Source: Candidatus Heimdallarchaeota archaeon AB_125 (GTDB taxonomy: Archaea > Asgardarchaeota > Heimdallarchaeia > Heimdallarchaeales > Heimdallarchaeaceae). Taken from it: DNA of 7,010 nucleotides. The notes under the pieces were generated by a model. That model was given only the letters and a program-made list of their open reading frames with translations, did no database searches and was not told the origin of the DNA. Positions 1 to 4,783 of the stretch are shown one piece after another. A program made the position numbers and the translations under genes. The stretch's first letter is position 1, and each line of letters opens with the position of its first letter. Location: the NCBI GenBank assembly GCA_001940755.1, contig MEHH01000148.1, positions 1-7,010 on the forward strand, read 5' to 3'.

Positions 1-1
1 A

Positions 2-304
2 GCTAAAACAATGAATCAGAGTCTAATTTTTTATACACAAAAACCAAAAAAACCATCAAAGAAGACAACTCAAAAAACAAAAAAGAAAATAGATGTGAAA
101 GAAACTAAAACTGTAGTCAAAGATGTACCAAAAAAGGTTAGTCAGAAAGAAGAGATAAGCAAAAAAGAACCAGAGAGCACAAAAGATAAGCCCGTAAAAG
201 ATTCTAAAACTGATAAGAAGGAAGAGAAAAAGTCAACTGATAAAAAAGAAGAAAAAGACAAAAAAGGCTCTCAAACCTCACTTGAAACATTTCTTGGAAA
301 GTAA
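2..304 (+). CDS. C-terminal tail of a PCNA-binding protein, possibly replication factor C large subunit (5' partial)
   Basis: The frame is open to the left edge of the window, and the first ATG (position 11) has no Shine-Dalgarno sequence in the ten bases before it. I therefore read this as the end of a longer protein rather than a complete 97-residue one. Counting from that ATG, residues 12-85 are extremely rich in Lys, Glu, Ser, Thr and Asp and should be disordered. The last residues form QTSLETFL, a good PCNA-interacting peptide (Q-x-x-hydrophobic-x-x-aromatic-hydrophobic), two residues before the stop. A charged, lysine-rich linker ending in a PIP box at the extreme C-terminus is the known architecture of archaeal clamp-loader large subunits (RfcL). 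Other PCNA clients such as FEN1, DNA polymerase or RNase HII are possible. No folded domain is visible here, so the identity rests on the tail alone. The next gene converges on it 13 bases away. Confidence 0.55.
   Translation, partial: AKTMNQSLIFYTQKPKKPSKKTTQKTKKKIDVKETKTVVKDVPKKVSQKEEISKKEPESTKDKPVKDSKTDKKEEKKSTDKKEEKDKKGSQTSLETFLGK
272..295 (+). other. PIP box (PCNA-interacting peptide) coding segment
   Basis: These codons give QTSLETFL: Gln at position 1, Leu at 4, Phe at 7 and Leu at 8, followed only by Gly-Lys-stop. This fits the archaeal and eukaryotic PIP consensus, which docks in the interdomain loop pocket of PCNA. The extreme C-terminal position after a disordered charged linker is typical of functional PIP boxes. 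The second aromatic position is Leu rather than Phe, which is tolerated in archaeal clamp-loader tails. Confidence 0.7.
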
Positions 305-317
305 GGGAATTTACATA

Positions 318-629
318 TTAATCCTTAGTTTTAGATATTTGATCACCAATTGGGAACATTAGACCTGAAGACAATAGAAACTGAAGCATTTTCTTGAAAT
401 TAGAAACATAATAAAAATCTGTATTCATTTTTTGTCTAACCATTCTGTGATCAATTAAGAATTCCAGGCTTTTCATTACATCACTCTCTCTTATTCCTGT
501 AACTTCGATCAGTTCTACTAAGCTCATTCCTTCTTCATATAGGCTTAAGGAAACTGCAACAACACCAACATTTACTCTATCTATAACGTCGGTGGGTATT
601 TCCACATCATCATTGTTTTCTTCATTCAT
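318..629 (-). CDS. Small winged-helix (MarR/ArsR-like) DNA-binding protein
   Basis: This 103-residue protein has the layout of a winged helix. Helix 1 lies at about residues 17-33, helix 2 at 35-44, a tight turn with Gly45, and the recognition helix at about 47-62 (RESDVMKSLEFLIDHRM). A basic hairpin wing follows at 64-76, ending in the pair Tyr73-Tyr74. The first 14 residues are acidic and probably disordered. The C-terminal helix (78-93) is hydrophobic and could dimerise. No metal-binding cysteines or ligand-binding domain are present. The start overlaps the end of the phosphoribosyltransferase gene by 8 bases, so the two are almost certainly co-transcribed and translationally coupled. A GAGGGG ribosome binding site lies 7 bases before the ATG. 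It may regulate its own operon or act as a general nucleic-acid-binding winged helix; the sequence does not say which. I do not recognise a named family. Confidence 0.75.
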   Translation of the reverse strand: MNEENNDDVEIPTDVIDRVNVGVVAVSLSLYEEGMSLVELIEVTGIRESDVMKSLEFLIDHRMVRQKMNTDFYYVSNFKKMLQFLLSSGLMFPIGDQISKTKD

Positions 630-1230
630 TTATTGTCCCCTCTTTACTTAATTTATCTTTAATTAACGAAAAATATGCATCTACTAATGGTGGAGGGATT
701 CCAATATCTTTTAATCTTCTTCTAATTTCTTTAATAGACATCTTCCCTTTCAACTCATCATATTGAAAAGCTGCGAACTCCCCATATTCCCAAGGATAAA
801 CTATCCAAGCTTTTGTTTCATTTATATAATATTCTGGTTTGATAATGCTATGTTTTTTGTAATAAAGAGTAGCTGTTCTAATCTCTTTAGCTCCCATCTC
901 TTTGATGTGTTCAATTGCTGCCATCAGACTTTTTCCTGAATCTGCAACATCATCAACAATTAAGACTACTTTATCTTCAACCTTCTCAGAGATTTCTTGG
1001 GTAATAATTGGATTATCTGTAGCTCTTGAAGTATTATTATAGAATTCAATCTTTATGTTAGCAGTTCTTCTATTTCCATAAAAATCTGCCAATAATCTTG
1101 CTGGAATCCATCCTCCTCTTGCGATACCAACTATGATATCTGGGTAGTAATTATCTTCTGCCATTTTTTCAAATAAATAGAAAGTCATCTGATAACTTTG
1201 ATCCCAGGAAACTATTTCATAATCAACCAT
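622..1230 (-). CDS. Purine-type phosphoribosyltransferase (archaeal Gpt/Hpt-like)
   Basis: This is a type I phosphoribosyltransferase that should join a nucleobase to PRPP to give a nucleoside 5'-monophosphate in purine salvage, in the cytoplasm. The 13-residue PRPP-binding signature is plain (VVLIVDDVADSGKS, residues 88-101, with the Asp-Asp pair at 93-94). The pyrophosphate-loop region VGIARGGWIPARLLAD lies at 34-49. A late IVYPWEYGE segment matches the Pro-Trp-Glu motif near the base-binding end of archaeal guanine/xanthine/hypoxanthine enzymes. The substrate base cannot be decided from sequence. I place the start at 1230 (MVDYEIVSW), because archaeal relatives begin close to this point and the product is then a normal 202 residues. 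An in-frame ATG at 1296 would add 22 unfamiliar residues, and that alternative is not excluded. The gene is first in a two-gene unit with the winged-helix protein downstream, and divergent from the coiled-coil TrmB-like gene. Confidence 0.88.
   Translation of the reverse strand: MVDYEIVSWDQSYQMTFYLFEKMAEDNYYPDIIVGIARGGWIPARLLADFYGNRRTANIKIEFYNNTSRATDNPIITQEISEKVEDKVVLIVDDVADSGKSLMAAIEHIKEMGAKEIRTATLYYKKHSIIKPEYYINETKAWIVYPWEYGEFAAFQYDELKGKMSIKEIRRRLKDIGIPPPLVDAYFSLIKDKLSKEGTINE
637..642 (-). promoter_or_regulatory. Shine-Dalgarno sequence of the winged-helix gene
   Basis: On the minus strand this reads GAGGGG, 7 bases before the ATG at 629-627 and inside the last codons of the upstream phosphoribosyltransferase gene. 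It supports this ATG and translation from a shared transcript. Confidence 0.6.
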
Positions 1231-1315
1231 TAGTTTACCACAGTTGCAAATAGTATGTCGCTTGTTAAAAAAGATTCTCAATGATGCCAGTGACATGTGC
1301 CTTTTAAGAAACCTT

Positions 1316-1328
1316 ATTAGTTTATTTC
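1316..1328. promoter_or_regulatory. Candidate TATA element of the divergent promoter region
   Basis: The AT-rich segment TTAGTTTATTTC lies about 25 bases before the Shine-Dalgarno sequence of the plus-strand gene, which fits an archaeal TATA box giving a short leader. On the opposite strand the same bases read GAAATAAACTAA, about 25 bases before the ATG at 1296, so it could serve either direction. It is called by position and composition only; other AT-rich hexamers lie nearby (for example 1301-1309). Confidence 0.3.
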
Positions 1329-1350
1329 GAGAGATTAAGCTTTGAAAACA

Positions 1351-1356
1351 AGAGGT
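1351..1356 (+). promoter_or_regulatory. Shine-Dalgarno sequence of the coiled-coil TrmB-like gene
   Basis: AGAGGT stands 7 bases before the ATG at 1364 and decides that start. The winged-helix domain then begins immediately, as expected for TrmB-type proteins. Confidence 0.6.
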
Positions 1357-1363
1357 TTACAAA

Positions 1364-3607
1364 ATGTCTTTTATTGAAAGATTAGAATTAACACAAGAAG
1401 AAAAACAAGTCTATTCTCTATTATTAGGTTCGGGACAACTAACAACCTTTGAAATTGCACAATTCGGAAATCTTCAGTTTTCGAAAGTGAAAGTCGCTCT
1501 GGATGGTTTGCAGAGAAAAGGAGCAGTAGGTGTATCTGAAGGTTATTTGGAGAAATTCTTTGTTAGAATACCTTTGGAATATCTTGCTGAAGGCAGCGAT
1601 CAAATAAGTACAAATGTGAAAGATAATCTTGCAAATACATCTGCTTTCATGGAAAGCAAGAAAACCGAATTCAATGAGCTAAGAACCAATCTAGTAACAC
1701 AGTTAGATGAATCAGTTTCTAGAAAGGAAACTGAACTAGATCAAAAATTAGTTAGTTCTTCCTCTGAATTGGAGACTGCAGTTAATCAGAAGAAGGAATA
1801 TCTGACATCAAAGACCACTGATATTAAAAGTAAAATGTCTAACCTTCAAAGAGAACAAAAACAAAGCTTAACGAATTTCCTTCAGGAATCCTTGCAAAAT
1901 AATACAGATAGTATTTCAAATGCAAAAACATCTATAGATTCAACATTAACAAGCTTATCCCAGAAGAATAATGAAACTGCATCTACTTTGAGTAGTCAAG
2001 TTGATCAAAACATAACTGAAAAGTTATCAGCAATTGAAGAAGTATCACAGACACTCAAACCTAAACTAGAGTTACTAGGGGAAAACTATTCATCTCATAT
2101 TGAAGAGATACCTCAGCTTTTGGAAGAAAAAATTGATTTAACCAAAATAGATGTAAGAGCTTTTACTAAAAGTCAAGCAGACAAGAATATCAACTTCTCA
2201 ACTGAAACTGTACGAACAACAGGAGAAACAATAGATCGAGTTTCTGAAACAGTTTCTGGGTCTTTAAATGAGTTAGACACTTCACTTGAAATGCTTCTAA
2301 ATGGAAAAGTGGAAGAACTATCACTTCAAGTTCAAGAAGCTGTTACATCTTTGAACGAGAAGGTTTCTGAAATTAAACAAACATTATCCGACGAGCTTAT
2401 TCAACAGAAGAATGTTACTATGTCTAACACTATGTCACAGATAAAGGAAGATATGAATCTCAAATATGCTGATCTTCAAAATAGTGAACAAACACATCGT
2501 AACAATCTCTCAAGCGAAAAGGATATGTTTGCTCAAAAACTTGATGTGCAATACAATGAAACACTACAAAGCTATAATAGTAAGATCCAAGAAATCCAAG
2601 AAACTGCAAGAGCAAGATTAGTTAATTTTGAGGAGAGTTTTTCAACTCAGTTTAATGATATAGCTTCAGGTATTAATGAGAATTTAAATAGCCATATACA
2701 ATCATACAAAGACCTTATCGCGCGGTTGAATAATAATTTCAATCAAACATTAGAAACAGAAGCAGATAATTTGAAGGAAAAATGGTCAGATTTAGCTAAT
2801 CAAATGCAAACAATTTCTCAAGAAAGTGAAGCAGAAATAAATTCCAAATATCAAGAAGCAGTTAATTTGATTAATTCATCAATTTCTACAATTTCTTCAG
2901 AACTATCAAATCATCTTGACAAATCCTTAGAATCTACACGTAGCATAGCAACTGATATACTCACAACTTCAAAGGCTCAGATAGTTGATAGTAAAAATCA
3001 ACTAGCTGGAAATCTAACTAGTGAAGTAGATGCAGCTGCAAGATTTTTGGCTGAGACAGAAGGAAAGTTTTCTGATACAGCAAATCATCTTTTAACTGTT
3101 ACAATGAAACTAAAAAATGATTTCAGAACATTAGAAGCTACAACCAGAGAAAGTCCTGTGCCAAACGTAGAAACAACATCAATTACTGGATTAGAAGCTA
3201 CAAAAGATCATATGGATCGTATAATTAGGGATGCAAAAAGAAGTATAACGATAATGTCACCCAATCCTAATTACATACCGCTTGATGCAGTAAAAACATT
3301 ACCTTCTACAGTAAGAGTAACTATAGTGACTCAACTTGATGAACAGATAAATCGAGATTGGATAAACGATGCCTATTCTGCAGAAGCAAACGTTGAAGTT
3401 AGAAAATTCAGGGATGTGGGTACAGGAGTAGAACTACCAAAGTTTATTGGTGTAGAAAGAGAAAATGAGGAAATTCTTATAGGTGCTGTAGACGAAGCAA
3501 CAAACCAAGTAGTAGGGATACTAAGCAGTTCAACAGAATTTGCAAAAATCTTTTCCTATATTGTTATTGCTGATTTTGCTAGAGGAAGATCAACACAAAT
3601 AAAATGA
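1364..3607 (+). CDS. TrmB-like winged-helix protein with a very long coiled coil and a PLD-like C-terminal domain
   Basis: This 747-residue protein has three parts. Residues 1-74 are a TrmB-type winged helix: helix 1 about 10-22, helix 2 about 27-34, recognition helix about 39-52 (SKVKVALDGLQRKG), wing about 54-69. Residues 75-597 are almost entirely predicted helix, rich in Ser, Thr, Asn, Gln, Glu and Lys with heptad-like spacing of Leu, Ile and Val. The only prolines in this stretch are Pro233 and Pro250, which mark a likely hinge. Residues 602-747 resemble the TrmB C-terminal PLD-like module: IIRDAKRSITIMSPNP, then a VRVTIVTQ strand, then a closing segment with ILIGAVDE and VVGILSSSTEFAKIF. 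The HKD catalytic motif of phospholipase D is absent, so no enzyme activity is expected. I find no cysteine, signal peptide or membrane segment. Ordinary TrmB regulators are about 250-350 residues. A soluble, probably dimeric DNA-binding rod is inferred; SMC is excluded because no Walker motifs are present. Confidence 0.85.
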   Translation: MSFIERLELTQEEKQVYSLLLGSGQLTTFEIAQFGNLQFSKVKVALDGLQRKGAVGVSEGYLEKFFVRIPLEYLAEGSDQISTNVKDNLANTSAFMESKKTEFNELRTNLVTQLDESVSRKETELDQKLVSSSSELETAVNQKKEYLTSKTTDIKSKMSNLQREQKQSLTNFLQESLQNNTDSISNAKTSIDSTLTSLSQKNNETASTLSSQVDQNITEKLSAIEEVSQTLKPKLELLGENYSSHIEEIPQLLEEKIDLTKIDVRAFTKSQADKNINFSTETVRTTGETIDRVSETVSGSLNELDTSLEMLLNGKVEELSLQVQEAVTSLNEKVSEIKQTLSDELIQQKNVTMSNTMSQIKEDMNLKYADLQNSEQTHRNNLSSEKDMFAQKLDVQYNETLQSYNSKIQEIQETARARLVNFEESFSTQFNDIASGINENLNSHIQSYKDLIARLNNNFNQTLETEADNLKEKWSDLANQMQTISQESEAEINSKYQEAVNLINSSISTISSELSNHLDKSLESTRSIATDILTTSKAQIVDSKNQLAGNLTSEVDAAARFLAETEGKFSDTANHLLTVTMKLKNDFRTLEATTRESPVPNVETTSITGLEATKDHMDRIIRDAKRSITIMSPNPNYIPLDAVKTLPSTVRVTIVTQLDEQINRDWINDAYSAEANVEVRKFRDVGTGVELPKFIGVERENEEILIGAVDEATNQVVGILSSSTEFAKIFSYIVIADFARGRSTQIK

Positions 3608-3616
3608 AATAGATTA

Positions 3617-3648
3617 TTTTCTATCTCTTCTTTTTTCTCTATTTTTTT
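3617..3648 (+). terminator. T-rich archaeal terminator after the coiled-coil TrmB-like gene
   Basis: Starting about 10 bases after the stop codon, this segment is almost pure pyrimidine with T runs of 4, 6 and 7 and no hairpin. Oligo-T tracts in the non-template strand are the usual intrinsic termination signal of archaeal RNA polymerase. It separates this gene from the damaged gene and ferredoxin downstream. Confidence 0.55.
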
Positions 3649-3657
3649 AGAAGTAAG

Positions 3658-3920
3658 ATATTATGGGAAATTCCATTTGTGGCAGCAATCATAATTAATT
3701 CTATAGTTGTGTAGCTGATGTTATCACACTTATTGTTGCAATACTAGACGAAAATTCTGCTTCATCCCTTTATATCATTTTAATTCCTGTATTTCTTTGG
3801 ATTACAATTCTAACTAACTTACCAAATACAATCAAAGGTATACTAGGTATAGATATAGAAAACAGGATGCACTATTGGATAATGATGAATAGACTTCTGG
3901 GTAGGGAGAGAAGAGTTTAA
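3658..3920 (+). pseudogene. Broken small two-segment membrane protein gene
   Basis: Two adjacent reading frames together spell a coherent small membrane protein. The first (3658-3711) gives ILWEIPFVAAIIINSIVV and then meets TAG at 3712. The second, one base back, continues from 3711 as VADVITLIVAIL, then LYIILIPVFLWITIL, and ends in a basic tail (MMNRLLGRERRV) with TAA at 3918. Joined, they make about 87 residues with two hydrophobic segments separated by a short polar loop and followed by a positively charged, cytoplasmic-looking end. Neither frame has a usable ATG, GTG or TTG in the right place: the ATG at 3663 is in the second frame and stops after 11 codons. The gene therefore looks damaged by at least one frameshift and has lost its start, or the assembly carries indel errors. 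I do not recognise the family. The TATA element of the ferredoxin gene overlaps its stop codon. Confidence 0.45.
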
Positions 3921-3923
3921 AAA
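3916..3923 (+). promoter_or_regulatory. TATA box of the ferredoxin gene
   Basis: TTTAAAAA is close to the archaeal TATA consensus and is followed by a purine-rich stretch. Transcription starting about 25 bases on would begin near 3945-3950, just before the ribosome binding site at 3953. This gives a short leader and independent expression of the ferredoxin. Confidence 0.45.
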
Positions 3924-3947
3924 GGAAAGCAAAAAAGGATTTTCAAA

Positions 3948-3958
3948 CACCTAGGTGA
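3948..3958 (+). promoter_or_regulatory. Ferredoxin Shine-Dalgarno sequence embedded in a 10-base palindrome
   Basis: AGGTGA (3953-3958) lies 8 bases before the ATG at 3967 and is the ribosome binding site. It overlaps a perfect palindrome, CACCTAGGTG (3948-3957), near the expected transcription start. With no loop it cannot form a useful hairpin within one RNA, so a protein-binding site is the more natural reading. It is short enough to be chance. Confidence 0.45.
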
Positions 3959-3966
3959 AATAAAAA

Positions 3967-4140
3967 ATGCCAACAAAAGTAGATGCTGATTGTTGTATAG
4001 CTTGCGGAGCTTGTGTGGACATTTGCCCAGAAAACGTCTATGATCTAGCAGACGTAGCAGTTGTCGCACGAAAAGAAGAATGTACAGATTGTGGACTTTG
4101 CATCGATGAGTGTCCAAGTGAATGTATTGATTACGAGTAA
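3967..4140 (+). CDS. 2[4Fe-4S] ferredoxin
   Basis: This 57-residue protein is a complete clostridial-type ferredoxin, a soluble low-potential electron carrier in the cytoplasm. In archaea such carriers typically serve oxidoreductases such as pyruvate or 2-oxoacid:ferredoxin oxidoreductases and hydrogenases; no partner is encoded nearby. Both cluster motifs are intact: C10-x2-C13-x2-C16-x3-C20-Pro and C39-x2-C42-x2-C45-x3-C49-Pro, each cluster taking its last ligand from the opposite motif. Two further cysteines, C9 and C53, are not part of the standard set. The protein is acidic, as usual for ferredoxins. It is too short for many gene callers. It has its own TATA box and ribosome binding site, and ends in a T8 tract 28 bases before the convergent longin-like gene. 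Family identity is secure; the physiological partner is unknown. Confidence 0.93.
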   Translation: MPTKVDADCCIACGACVDICPENVYDLADVAVVARKEECTDCGLCIDECPSECIDYE

Positions 4141-4156
4141 ATCAAAGGTTCTTCTA

Positions 4157-4166
4157 ATTTTTTTTC
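4157..4166 (+). terminator. Oligo-T terminator of the ferredoxin gene
   Basis: A run of eight T (4158-4165) lies 17 bases after the ferredoxin stop in the 28-base gap to the convergent gene. It fits the archaeal oligo-T termination signal for the plus strand. The minus-strand gene has no equally strong signal in this gap. Confidence 0.5.
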
Positions 4167-4168
4167 TA

Positions 4169-4642
4169 TTAATGTTTATATTTTTTAAACAGTTTTTTCC
4201 ATCCTCGTACTTTTTCCCTTAAGTTTATCATGCCAATAGGTTTCGTTTTGACAACATCCAGATTATATAAGACTTCATCAAATCCGTCAAAAACTTCTGG
4301 TTCTGAATATCCTCTTCCTATCTGATTCTCATACAGCTCAAGAAATGCACCATAAGTCATATCTAGTTGGTTTTTCACTTCTTCGTCTGATTCATTTAAT
4401 GGTGTTGTAAAAACCACAATAACATTTCTTTCATTATCAACTTTGAAATGTAATTTTAAATCAGAAAAGATAACTGATTGTATTTCTTGTTGACCATATG
4501 ATTCTTTTGAAAATGCATATAGGGCAGCTAAAAACCCTGTTTGTAAAGTGTGATCTGGTCTCATTTTACATGTCTCTCCCCCAAAACATCTACTGTAATA
4601 AGGAATTCCGCTACTATCTAAGATAAAAACATCATCTGCCAT
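4169..4642 (-). CDS. Stand-alone longin-like (small GTPase-regulator type) domain protein
   Basis: The 157-residue protein opens with VFILDSSGIPYYSRCFGG (residues 5-22), a beta-hairpin with Ser-Ser-Gly-Ile-Pro at the turn. A helix follows (34-48, QTGFLAALYAFSKES), then strands at about 54-60, 63-69 and 74-80 (VIVVFTT), then a long amphipathic helix (82-109) and a second helix near 115-130. This beta-beta-alpha-beta-beta-beta-alpha-alpha order matches longin rather than roadblock, which starts with a helix. The basic C-terminal tail (LREKVRGWKKLFKKYKH) is unusual and could bind membrane lipid or nucleic acid. Stand-alone longin and roadblock proteins are typical of Asgard archaea, where they are thought to partner small Ras-like GTPases; no GTPase is encoded in this window. 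The assignment is by secondary-structure pattern and resemblance, not by a catalytic motif. The gene is divergent from the Dna2-like gene and convergent with ferredoxin. Confidence 0.65.
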   Translation of the reverse strand: MADDVFILDSSGIPYYSRCFGGETCKMRPDHTLQTGFLAALYAFSKESYGQQEIQSVIFSDLKLHFKVDNERNVIVVFTTPLNESDEEVKNQLDMTYGAFLELYENQIGRGYSEPEVFDGFDEVLYNLDVVKTKPIGMINLREKVRGWKKLFKKYKH

Positions 4643-4686
4643 TTATATCACGTTTTAACTTTTTGTTCTTCAAACTAAACAATGTT

Positions 4687-4699
4687 AAAGGAGTCCTTT
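4687..4699. repeat. 13-base inverted repeat in the divergent promoter region
   Basis: AAAGGA-G-TCCTTT is a perfect 6-1-6 inverted repeat. It overlaps the likely TATA element of the minus-strand longin-like gene, a position from which a bound protein could block that promoter. No second copy was seen near the other promoters in the window. Confidence 0.4.
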
Positions 4700-4708
4700 T
4701 AAAATTTA
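4697..4708 (-). promoter_or_regulatory. Candidate TATA box of the longin-like gene
   Basis: On the minus strand this reads TAAATTTTAAAA, about 60 bases before the ATG at 4642. Initiation about 25 bases on would leave a leader of about 30 bases containing a weak ribosome binding site (GTGA, 5 bases before the ATG). Confidence 0.35.
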
Positions 4709-4748
4709 GATTCAACAAAATTATGATTTTTTCCTTTTTTTACCCACA

Positions 4749-4761
4749 TGTTTATTTATTA
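4749..4761 (+). promoter_or_regulatory. TATA element of the Dna2-like gene, giving a probable leaderless transcript
   Basis: TGTTTATTTATTA is centred about 29 bases before the ATG at 4784, so transcription should begin at or within a few bases of the start codon. No purine-rich ribosome binding site precedes that ATG (the bases are TAGAATTAACC), which agrees with a leaderless mRNA. Confidence 0.45.
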
Positions 4762-4783
4762 TTTTCTGGATTTAGAATTAACC

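Noticed and set aside
11..304. Histone H1-like or chromatin protein because of its lysine content
   Set aside because: Glutamate, aspartate and serine are almost as frequent as lysine, and the terminal PIP box gives a better explanation as a linker in a PCNA partner.
1586..3154. SMC/Rad50-like or chemoreceptor protein suggested by the long coiled coil
   Set aside because: No Walker A, Walker B or signature motif flanks the coil, there is no zinc hook or membrane segment, and both ends match TrmB-type modules.
3167..3604. Active phospholipase D-type nuclease domain
   Set aside because: The PLD-like fold pattern is present but no HKD motif is seen, as in TrmB sensor domains.
3663..3698. 11-codon open frame starting MGNSIC
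   Set aside because: It is too short, has no ribosome binding site, and lies over the more coherent hydrophobic frame of the broken membrane-protein gene.
3917..4117. 66-residue minus-strand open frame
   Set aside because: It lies antisense to the ferredoxin gene, whose plus-strand product has two perfect cluster motifs; the minus-strand product has no recognisable pattern.
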